DNA from: Candidatus Aenigmatarchaeota archaeon
GTDB taxonomy: Archaea; Aenigmatarchaeota; Aenigmatarchaeia; CG10238-14
Direction of reading: 5' to 3'
DNA: 9,451 bases
Assembly (NCBI GenBank): GCA_026397455.1
Contig: JAPLUX010000076.1
Coordinates: 1 to 9,451, forward strand
In this document: positions 1 through 4,634 of the stretch, piece after piece
How positions within the stretch are numbered: the stretch's first letter is position 1
How the letters are laid out: the number at the start of each line of letters is the position of its first letter
The notes under the pieces: generated by a model
The model's database searches: none
Seen by the model: the letters and a program-made list of their open reading frames with translations, nothing else
Told to the model about the DNA's origin: nothing
Position numbers and translations under genes: made by a program

Positions 1-23
1 AGAAGAAAGCAAAGAAGAAGTGA
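1..23 (+). CDS. 3' end of an unidentified upstream gene (lysine-rich tail)
   Basis: In the third forward frame the first bases read KKAKKK followed by TGA at 21-23. A lysine-rich C-terminus followed at once by a T-rich run is typical of an archaeal gene end. A second open frame (EESKEEVIRFF..., stop at 50-52) runs into the T-run and looks less natural. Only six codons are visible, so neither product nor family can be named, and even the choice of frame is uncertain. Confidence 0.35.
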
Positions 24-28
24 TAAGA

Positions 29-50
29 TTTTTTCTTTTCTTATTTTTTT
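29..50 (+). terminator. T-rich archaeal-type terminator
   Basis: A run of T residues broken only by two C and one A follows the putative stop at 21-23. Archaeal RNA polymerase terminates at oligo-T tracts without needing a hairpin, so this probably ends the upstream transcript before pyrD. Confidence 0.5.
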
Positions 51-62
51 AAAACAAAAAAC

Positions 63-86
63 TATTAATTGGATGTTTTATAAATA
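63..86 (+). promoter_or_regulatory. Candidate TATA elements of pyrDK
   Basis: Two AT-rich elements precede pyrD. TATTAATT (63-70) follows a purine-rich, BRE-like A stretch and would place transcription start near base 92, a leader of about 8 bases. TTTTATAAATA (76-86) is the better TATA match but lies only about 20 bases before the ATG, too close for a standard leaderless start. Which one is used cannot be decided by eye. Confidence 0.4.
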
Positions 87-99
87 TTAAAACAAGATT

Positions 100-1023
100 A
101 TGTCAGTTAAATTAAATGTTGAATTGGCAGGGTTGAAACTAAAAAACCCGATAATATTAGCTTCAGGAATTCTTGGCATTTCTAAGAAGATGTTGTTGTC
201 AGTAGCGAAAGCAGGAGCTGGTGCTGTCACGACAAAATCAATAACAATAAAACCGAGAGAAGGACATAAAAATCCTATCTTGATTCAAACAACAGAAGAA
301 ACTTTTCTGAACGCTGTCGGCTATTCCAACCCTGGACTGGAAGAATCAAAGAAAGAATTCAAGGATTTGAGTAATTTTCCTGTACCAGTGATAGGAAGTT
401 TAGTCGGTAGTGATGCAGAAGAATTTGCTTATCTAGCTGAAAATGTAAAAGGAATAGATTTCAAAGCAATCGAGATTGTTCTTTCATGTCCGCATACTCC
501 TGGTTTTGGATTGTTAGCTGAGCAAGGTACACCTGAAGCGACTGAAGAGATAACCTTAGCTGTTAGAAGAAAAACAAAATTACCGTTGTTCGTTAAAGTT
601 TCCCCAAACATCATGTGTTTAGGAGATGTTGTCAAGGCTGCTGAAAAGGCTGGAGCAGATGGTATAACAGCGATAAACACAGTAGGTCCTGGAATGGCAA
701 TAGACGTCGAGACAGCAAAACCAATACTAGATTTTAAATTCGGTGGAATGAGTGGACCAGCGATAAGACCAATAGCAATCAGATGCGTTTATGACATTTA
801 TGAATCTGTTAAAATTCCGATTATTGGACTTGGTGGTATAATAACTGGTAAAGATGCTATTGAAATGATAATGGCTGGTGCTACTGCTGTTGGAATTGGC
901 ACAGGAATATACTATCGTGAGTTAGATATTTTCAAAAAAGTTTGTGATGAAATCAATGAATTCATGAAATCTCATGGTTATTCAAAATTGAAAGATATTG
1001 TTGGAATTGCACATCGTGATTGA
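100..1023 (+). CDS. pyrD: Dihydroorotate dehydrogenase, class 1B catalytic subunit PyrD
   Basis: This FMN enzyme oxidises dihydroorotate to orotate, the fourth step of UMP synthesis, in the cytoplasm. The 307-aa length is normal for class 1B. Seen in the sequence: the N-terminal strand with LKNPIILASG (15-23), TTKSIT (44-49), the substrate loop NAVGYSNPGL (71-80), the active-site cysteine C130 in LSCPHTPG (class 1 enzymes use Cys, class 2 Ser), K166 in VKVSPN, INT (192-194), and the FMN phosphate loops GLGGI (243-247) and GIGTGIYYR (265-273). Its stop codon directly abuts the ATG of pyrK, which encodes the electron-transfer partner required by class 1B enzymes. The ATG at 100 gives the usual short lead-in to the first conserved strand. 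The family is clear; NAD as final acceptor is inferred from PyrK. Confidence 0.96.
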   Translation: MSVKLNVELAGLKLKNPIILASGILGISKKMLLSVAKAGAGAVTTKSITIKPREGHKNPILIQTTEETFLNAVGYSNPGLEESKKEFKDLSNFPVPVIGSLVGSDAEEFAYLAENVKGIDFKAIEIVLSCPHTPGFGLLAEQGTPEATEEITLAVRRKTKLPLFVKVSPNIMCLGDVVKAAEKAGADGITAINTVGPGMAIDVETAKPILDFKFGGMSGPAIRPIAIRCVYDIYESVKIPIIGLGGIITGKDAIEMIMAGATAVGIGTGIYYRELDIFKKVCDEINEFMKSHGYSKLKDIVGIAHRD

Positions 1024-1794
1024 ATGGAAACACCAGAAGTGTTAGAGATAAAATCTGTAGTTAATGAGAGTAAAGACGTTAAAACGTTTTTCTTCGATAA
1101 AAAAATTAAAGCTGAGCCAGGACAGTTCTTGATGGTTTGGATACCAAGGTTGGATGAGAAACCGTTTGCTGTTTCTTTTGAAAAACCTTTAGGTATAACG
1201 TTTAAAAAAGTCGGTTCGTTTACAGAACAATTGTTCAAGATGAAAAGTGGGGATAAGATTGGGATAAGAGACCCATACGGTAACGGTTTCAAACTAAAGG
1301 GTAAAAAAGTTTGTTTAGTAAGCGGCGGTCGTGGTGTTATACCATTAGCATTCTTGGCTGAAAAATTCAAAAAAGTCAAGATTACAGCAATAGTTGGAGC
1401 AAAAACTAAAAATGATTTACTGTTTCTTAACAGACTAAAAAAACATTGTTCTAAAGTTATAGTTACTACTGATGATGGTTCTTTCGGAGAAAAAAAATTC
1501 CCTACTGATGCTCTGAAAGATTTATTGAAGAAAGAGAAGTTTGATTGTGTTTACACTTGTGGACCTGAGATAATGATGAAAAAGGTCTTTGAACTTTGTG
1601 AAAATCATAAGATAGAGTGTCAAGCTTCTTTGGAAAGATACATGAAATGTGGTTTCGGTTTGTGTGGACAGTGTTGCATCGACGATGTAAGAATTTGCAA
1701 AGATGGACCTGTGTTGAATTCTAATCAGTTAAGAAAGTTAACTGAGTTTGGTGTTTTTGAAAGAGAAAAAAGTGGAAAGAAAGTTTATTTTTAG
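1024..1794 (+). CDS. pyrK: Dihydroorotate dehydrogenase electron transfer subunit PyrK
   Basis: PyrK carries FAD and a [2Fe-2S] cluster and passes electrons from the FMN of PyrD to NAD+. Its 256 aa show the ferredoxin-reductase-like order: an FAD-binding barrel with PGQFLMVWIP (32-41) and EKPFAVS (45-51), then GSFTEQL (64-70), a nucleotide-binding start LVSGGRGVIPL (98-108), TCGPEIMMK (178-186), and the C-terminal cluster with C209, C214, C217 and C225 (CX4CX2CX7C) followed by KDGPV. The second glycine-rich loop has R103 where most relatives have a small or hydrophobic residue. A fifth cysteine, C218, lies beside the cluster. It starts one base after the pyrD stop, so the two are certainly co-transcribed and probably translationally coupled. 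It ends with TAG, showing that TAG is a stop codon in this genome. Confidence 0.95.
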   Translation: METPEVLEIKSVVNESKDVKTFFFDKKIKAEPGQFLMVWIPRLDEKPFAVSFEKPLGITFKKVGSFTEQLFKMKSGDKIGIRDPYGNGFKLKGKKVCLVSGGRGVIPLAFLAEKFKKVKITAIVGAKTKNDLLFLNRLKKHCSKVIVTTDDGSFGEKKFPTDALKDLLKKEKFDCVYTCGPEIMMKKVFELCENHKIECQASLERYMKCGFGLCGQCCIDDVRICKDGPVLNSNQLRKLTEFGVFEREKSGKKVYF

Positions 1795-1956
1795 TATGTA
1801 TACATTAAATCATAAATAAAACAGGTCGATATGGTACCGAGTATGTATTTTTGAAGTATCAACAGTCTTCTTAGGTATGTTTTACTGACTTAAAGCTTGA
1901 TTTCCTGTAGAAGTTCGTCTAATAGTAGTTGTACGCCATTTGAAGTGCTCACAAAA
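1795..1956. other. Non-coding gap after pyrK
   Basis: No convincing gene is seen on either strand in this stretch. It contains a 10-base perfect palindrome, ATGTATACAT (1796-1805), directly after the pyrK stop, a GGTACC site near 1835, and several short T-runs that could end the pyrDK transcript. A 10-base stretch TTTGAAGTGC (1939-1948) recurs inverted at 2328-2337, on the far side of the next gene. Confidence 0.4.
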
Positions 1957-1959
1957 AGG

Positions 1960-1965
1960 TTTATA
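1960..1965 (+). promoter_or_regulatory. TATA box of the small membrane-protein gene
   Basis: TTTATA preceded by the purine-rich AAAAAGG (1953-1959, BRE-like) is centred about 28 bases before the ATG at 1991. That spacing places transcription start at or next to the ATG, so the messenger would be leaderless. It also supports 1991 as the real start of the gene, not the later ATG at 2087. Confidence 0.6.
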
Positions 1966-1990
1966 CGTCGTTATCCACAATATTTTATTA

Positions 1991-2317
1991 ATGAATTGGA
2001 AAGAATTTTTGAGACTAGATTTGAAGAACATTATATTTTTTATCATAGTTCTAATAACGGTATCAATTTTATCATATAATTAGATTATGTATGATTATAG
2101 TGCTTCAGATGGACCGAAAGGAATAGGATTTCCACTTGCATTTTACATTGGTGGAGGAGGATTATGCTATAGTGAGATTACTAAAACAGGAGTAGTTTGT
2201 CCATTTAATTTTGATTATAAAAATTTCGTTATAGACATCTTGGTTTGGATAATTATTTCGCTTGTCTTATCATTTTCTATTTTTTGGATTTACGATAAAA
2301 TCAAAAAGAAAAAATAA
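1991..2317 (+). pseudogene. Small DPANN-type membrane protein gene with an in-frame TAG (codon 31)
   Basis: An ORF starting at 1991 encodes MNWKEFLRLDLKN followed by a hydrophobic helix (residues 14-28), then meets TAG at 2081-2083. The same frame continues with only Ile between the stop and the Met at 2087, and runs to TAA at 2315-2317. The joined product would be about 108 residues: short charged N-terminus, helix, a loop with GFPLAFY, a GGGG run and two Cys, a second helix beginning FVIDILVWIIIS, and a lysine-rich end. From memory, DPANN genomes encode many small proteins with this plan (KEFL start, helix, GFP-F loop, NLIIDI-like second helix); this is unverified. The TATA box fits the start at 1991. 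TAG ends pyrK, the protease gene and pyrF, so general recoding is unlikely. The gene is either recently broken, read through, or miscalled at one base. The role is unknown. Confidence 0.6.
2087..2317 (+). CDS. Small membrane protein, downstream half as a separate 76-aa ORF
   Basis: This is the alternative reading of the interrupted gene: translation restarting at the ATG three bases after the TAG. The 76 residues contain a glycine-rich loop (GFPLAFYIGGGG, 14-25), cysteines at 27 and 38 that could pair outside the membrane, one membrane helix (about 47-69), and a basic tail DKIKKKK. No Shine-Dalgarno sequence precedes the ATG, so independent initiation would depend on coupling to the short upstream ORF at 1991-2083. 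No function is recognised. Confidence 0.45.
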   Translation: MYDYSASDGPKGIGFPLAFYIGGGGLCYSEITKTGVVCPFNFDYKNFVIDILVWIIISLVLSFSIFWIYDKIKKKK

Positions 2318-2431
2318 TCCGCTGCTCGCACTTCAAACCTCCACTTCGTTACGTCCATATTCTATTTGTTCTTAGATAGGGAGGCGCACAACACCTTTTA
2401 TACGCTGGCTCTTCCAATAAACATTAGAAAG
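2318..2431. other. GC-richer non-coding patch before the protease gene
   Basis: The patch from about 2318 to 2412 is visibly richer in G and C than its surroundings. It holds GCACTTCAAA (2328-2337, the inverted partner of 1939-1948), CCTCC (2338-2342) that could pair with GGAGG (2380-2384), and a second TTTATACG (2397-2404) identical to the TATA region at 1960-1967. No tRNA cloverleaf and no ORF of plausible length is found on either strand. It may be the far flank of the small membrane gene or an unrecognised RNA. Confidence 0.3.
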
Positions 2432-2441
2432 TTTTATTAAA
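2432..2441 (+). promoter_or_regulatory. TATA box of the presenilin-like protease gene
   Basis: TTTTATTAAA is centred about 26 bases before the ATG at 2463 and follows the purine-rich stretch TAGAAAG. The spacing predicts a leaderless messenger. The pyrimidine-rich CTATTCCCTC just before the start contains no ribosome binding site. Confidence 0.6.
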
Positions 2442-2462
2442 TCTATTCCCTCTAAAGAGAGT

Positions 2463-3335
2463 ATGAAGTACGATTTTAAAACCATTTTTATCCTCATATC
2501 CCTGTTTTTTATTTCCCAAGTAGTAGGACTAGGAATATTGTACAAGGATATGAAAATAGAAGTCGTGAACGGGACTCAACAAGTAGTCCATCCCGAAACT
2601 ATACTCGGACCAAGGCCAGAAGTGAGTGGGTGGGAAAGTTTTGTATGGATTATTGGTTCTATTGCAATGTCGACCATCTTACTTTTAGTGATAATAAAGA
2701 TAGGGATAGTTAACATATGGAAACTTTTATTTTTCGGGTCGATGTTCTTGGCAATATCTCTAGCTTTAGGTGTTTTTATCAACCCTATTTTAGCATTCAC
2801 TACAGCATTCATACTAGCTTTAGTCAAAATATTCAAACCCAACATAATAACTCACAACACAACTGAAATGCTCATATACAGTGGTATAGCTGTGATGCTC
2901 GTCCCATTGTTTGAAGTAAAATGGATCATAGCTTTATTGTTAGCAATATCCTTGTACGATTTTTATGCTGTTTTTAAGAGCAAACACATGGTAAAAATGG
3001 CAAAATTCCAGATCAAGAGCAAGTTATTCGCAGGAATAATGATACCGTACAAGGCAGTAAAGGGACAAAAAAAGAAGAAAGTCAGCGGTGCAATCATCGG
3101 TGGTGGTGATATCGCTTTTCCACTCATGTTCTCTGGGGTTGTTATGGAGAGTTTAGTTAAGTTAGGTCAGTTGACAAAAGAGATAGCATTCCTCAAAGTT
3201 TTGATAATCCCATTCTTTATCAGTTTAATCCTTTTGTTCTTGCTCATCAAAGGGAAACAAGGAAAATTTTATCCAGCGATGCCTTTCATCACAGCAGGAT
3301 GTTTAATTTCTTACGGTATTATTCTACTACTTTAG
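2463..3335 (+). CDS. Presenilin / signal peptide peptidase-like intramembrane aspartyl protease (family A22)
   Basis: This 290-aa polytopic membrane protein has the three signatures of archaeal presenilin homologues: YD in a membrane helix (Y165-D166), GxGD as GGGD (213-216, catalytic D216) at the start of a later helix, and a PAL-like motif near the C-terminus, here PAMPF (271-275). Hydrophobic segments at about 8-27, 60-79, 87-106, 108-124, 134-150, 152-170, 210-232, 242-263 and 272-290 give nine helices, the family number. A basic loop (around 185-206, with KKKK) separates the two catalytic helices. Such enzymes cut substrates within the membrane, often remnant signal peptides; the natural substrates here are unknown. 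The gene has its own TATA box and converges on cmk with three bases between the stop codons. It ends with TAG. Nothing ties it functionally to pyrimidine synthesis. Confidence 0.88.
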   Translation: MKYDFKTIFILISLFFISQVVGLGILYKDMKIEVVNGTQQVVHPETILGPRPEVSGWESFVWIIGSIAMSTILLLVIIKIGIVNIWKLLFFGSMFLAISLALGVFINPILAFTTAFILALVKIFKPNIITHNTTEMLIYSGIAVMLVPLFEVKWIIALLLAISLYDFYAVFKSKHMVKMAKFQIKSKLFAGIMIPYKAVKGQKKKKVSGAIIGGGDIAFPLMFSGVVMESLVKLGQLTKEIAFLKVLIIPFFISLILLFLLIKGKQGKFYPAMPFITAGCLISYGIILLL

Positions 3336-3338
3336 AAT

Positions 3339-3938
3339 TTATTTCTTTTTTAAAAATTCTTTAACTAATTTTACAGGAACAACTTCTGCCTCTTCTTTCG
3401 TTAATTTCTCGTTGTTGACGATGATATCATAAATCGATTCGTCATATGAATTTATCCCGTACAACTCATAATATTTTTTATGATCTTCCTTATCCCTCTT
3501 CGTTATCATTTCTTCTGCTTCTTCAATTGGGATGTTATCCCTTTCTGCTACACGCTCAGCTTTAATCTTCATCGAACACACATAATATATCTTAACATCA
3601 GCCCAATCCCCTGCAGCCCATCCTGTTAGTCTGCCATCAAGAACAACATTTCCTTCCATCGCTAATTTTAAATTTTGTTTATCCATCTCATGGTCGATTT
3701 CAGGTCCTCTGATTTCACTCATTTTAACTAGATCAATTCCCTTTTCTTTTGCAATATTTCTCAAGATTTGACCAGCACTCACGTAATTTAACTTCAATGC
3801 TTTAGCTATTGCCATCGCTCCTAAGGATTTTCCAGAGCCAGATTTTCCAGAAACTGTTATAGTTAAACCTTTTTTCTTGATTTTTTTGGATAATTCTTCT
3901 TCGTATGCTTCCAGGAATTTTATGTAAGTTTTTGCCAT
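3339..3938 (-). CDS. cmk: Cytidylate kinase, archaeal type (Cmk)
   Basis: This kinase transfers phosphate from ATP to CMP, and possibly UMP or dCMP, giving the diphosphate. The 199 aa fit the short archaeal family: a P-loop GKSGSGKS (31-38), SAGQILRNIA (54-63) lining the substrate site, DGRLTGWAA (101-109), an arginine-bearing lid ERVAERD (128-134), and KRDKEDHKKYYELYGI (147-162), a typical archaeal Cmk stretch. About 25 residues precede the P-loop strand, whereas most relatives begin almost directly with that strand. The extension is charged and helical (KFLEAYEEELSKKIKKK), so the start might be later, but the ATG at 3938 has an AT-rich TATA-like element at suitable distance. It supplies the step after UMP/CTP formation and so fits the pyrimidine neighbourhood, yet it is transcribed alone from the minus strand. 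Confidence 0.9.
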   Translation of the reverse strand: MAKTYIKFLEAYEEELSKKIKKKGLTITVSGKSGSGKSLGAMAIAKALKLNYVSAGQILRNIAKEKGIDLVKMSEIRGPEIDHEMDKQNLKLAMEGNVVLDGRLTGWAAGDWADVKIYYVCSMKIKAERVAERDNIPIEEAEEMITKRDKEDHKKYYELYGINSYDESIYDIIVNNEKLTKEEAEVVPVKLVKEFLKKK

Positions 3939-3952
3939 AGTATCAATATTGC

Positions 3953-3966
3953 TTTTAAATTAAAAT
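3953..3966 (-). promoter_or_regulatory. TATA-like promoter element of cmk
   Basis: On the minus strand ATTTTAATTTAAAA lies about 15-28 bases before the cmk ATG. This is in the range for a leaderless archaeal start and supports the upstream ATG at 3938 for the extended N-terminus. Confidence 0.4.
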
Positions 3967-4071
3967 ATGCAGATGAAACTGAAAATTCCTCATGAAGACA
4001 ATAAAAATGATATTTTGCCTTAAAATTCGGATAATTCATTTTTTTGACTCATTTGCATCATTTATCATTTT

Positions 4072-4155
4072 TCGATATATTTTTTGAATTGTCGAAATAT
4101 TTTCGGTATTTTCTAAAATAATCTTAATAAAATTGGTAAATATTTCGGTATTATT
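4072..4155. repeat. Iterated TCGAAATATTT / CGGTATT motifs in the AT-rich gap
   Basis: The 251-base gap between cmk and the zinc-finger ORF contains related short repeats. TCGATATATTTT (4072-4083) and TCGAAATATTTT (4092-4103) differ at one base and are 20 bases apart. AAATATTTTCGGTATT (4095-4110) recurs as AAATATTTCGGTATT (4138-4152), with the CGGTATT cores exactly 42 bases apart, four helical turns. They sit just upstream of the promoter at 4164-4174 and are good candidates for a regulator binding region, although low-complexity AT sequence raises the chance background. Confidence 0.4.
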
Positions 4156-4163
4156 GTAAAAAA

Positions 4164-4189
4164 GTATTTAATACTATAACGCTGTTATA
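4164..4189 (+). promoter_or_regulatory. Promoter with adjoining palindromes (candidate operator) of the zinc-finger ORF
   Basis: GTATT-T-AATAC (4164-4174) is both a TATA-like box and a perfect inverted repeat with a one-base centre. It is directly followed by TATAAC-GCT-GTTATA (4175-4189), a perfect 6-3-6 inverted repeat. Transcription would start around 4190-4195, so the second palindrome occupies the gap between TATA box and start site, a classic place for an archaeal repressor to block polymerase recruitment. Confidence 0.5.
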
Positions 4190-4366
4190 TTGTGGGAGGG
4201 GAATAGAATTAGAATTGATACTAGACAGTTGGTTTCCGAATGGGAAGGTACAGACTTCACGATATGTTCTAGATGCAAACAAGTAGTCAGGAGAGAAGAA
4301 ATACAAAGAAAACTGCATATCTGTTGGCACCCAAGAGAAATCATATCGGAGGTCATACTGTCTTGA
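4190..4366 (+). CDS. Zinc-finger-like microprotein, 58 codons (start uncertain)
   Basis: The frame that ends with TGA at 4364-4366 encodes a compact protein with C26-x2-C29, then H43-x-C45-x-H47, separated by a basic helix (KQVVRREEIQRK). This spacing resembles a single Cys/His zinc-binding fold and is unlikely by chance in so short an ORF. The start is a puzzle. No ATG or GTG exists in this frame; TTG at 4190 is possible for a leaderless messenger, and ATT at 4208 would sit six bases after GGGAGGGG (4194-4201). A GTG at 4192 is in another frame and reaches a stop after four codons, but losing one G from the G-run would join it to the zinc-finger frame. It is followed after 17 bases by the 73-aa gene, so the two form an operon. 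Family unknown; nucleic-acid binding is only a guess. Confidence 0.55.
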   Translation: MWEGNRIRIDTRQLVSEWEGTDFTICSRCKQVVRREEIQRKLHICWHPREIISEVILS

Positions 4367-4370
4367 CTAA

Positions 4371-4377
4371 GGGGGTG
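4371..4377 (+). promoter_or_regulatory. Shine-Dalgarno sequence GGGGGTG of the 73-aa gene
   Basis: GGGGGTG ends six bases before the ATG at 4384. It is notable because most genes in the window lack such a site; it fits a second gene translated from an operon messenger and supports the ATG at 4384 over the out-of-frame ATG at 4380. Confidence 0.65.
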
Positions 4378-4383
4378 TGATGA

Positions 4384-4605
4384 ATGAAAGAATACAAAAA
4401 TGAGGAATTGCTTCAAACGATAAGGAATAATAGAATTATTTTAACCACTCATCTTAGAAACGATGAAGCTTGCTCTTTATTCAGTCGTTTGGCTATCATT
4501 AGAGAAACAGAAGAACTTATCAAGATAGCCTTAAACTTGGGAATAAAAAGTCCCGAAATAGACACAACATTGAGGGTATTGGGGTTTGACACAATCGAAA
4601 CATAA
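4384..4605 (+). CDS. Unrecognised 73-aa helical protein
   Basis: I do not recognise this family. The 73 residues are mostly predicted helix, with a charged start (MKEYKNEELLQTIRNNR), a central stretch ETEELIKIALNLGI, and an end LRVLGFDTIET with no membrane segment. A single Cys (C30) is present. It follows the zinc-finger ORF after 17 bases, has a strong Shine-Dalgarno sequence and is presumably translated from the same messenger, so the two products may act together. The next gene, pyrC, starts 29 bases later behind its own TATA box, which overlaps this stop codon. Coding status is supported by the ribosome binding site and amino-acid composition. Confidence 0.65.
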   Translation: MKEYKNEELLQTIRNNRIILTTHLRNDEACSLFSRLAIIRETEELIKIALNLGIKSPEIDTTLRVLGFDTIET

Positions 4606-4613
4606 TTTAATAT
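4605..4613 (+). promoter_or_regulatory. TATA box of pyrC
   Basis: ATTTAATAT, overlapping the stop codon of the preceding gene, is centred 26 bases before the pyrC ATG at 4635. This is the spacing for a leaderless start, so pyrC can be transcribed independently of the small gene pair upstream. Confidence 0.55.
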
Positions 4614-4634
4614 TGAATACAAAAATATCCATAG

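Noticed and set aside
1796..1805. 10-base palindrome ATGTATACAT after pyrK as an operator
   Set aside because: It is short, AT-rich and about 190 bases from the next start, so there is too little to call it a regulatory site.
1897..2079. A 60-codon forward ORF in another frame overlapping the first half of the membrane gene
   Set aside because: Its product has no family-like features and unusual composition; the frame starting at 1991 gives a far more natural membrane protein with a matching TATA box.
2081..2083. Genome-wide recoding of TAG as an amino acid
   Set aside because: pyrK, the presenilin-like gene and pyrF all end with TAG at lengths appropriate to their families, so TAG is a normal stop here.
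2318..2420. A tRNA or structured RNA in the GC-richer patch
   Set aside because: No acceptor stem, anticodon arm or TTCGA-type loop could be assembled on either strand; the only pairing seen is a weak 5-base match.
4377..4383. GTGATGA resembling a C box of a C/D guide RNA
   Set aside because: It overlaps the Shine-Dalgarno region and no matching D box (CTGA) follows at a suitable distance.
4174..4416. An 80-codon minus-strand ORF opposite the zinc-finger ORF
   Set aside because: It runs antisense across the zinc-finger ORF and the start of the 73-aa gene, has no promoter-like sequence and no recognisable motif; the plus-strand pair explains the region better.
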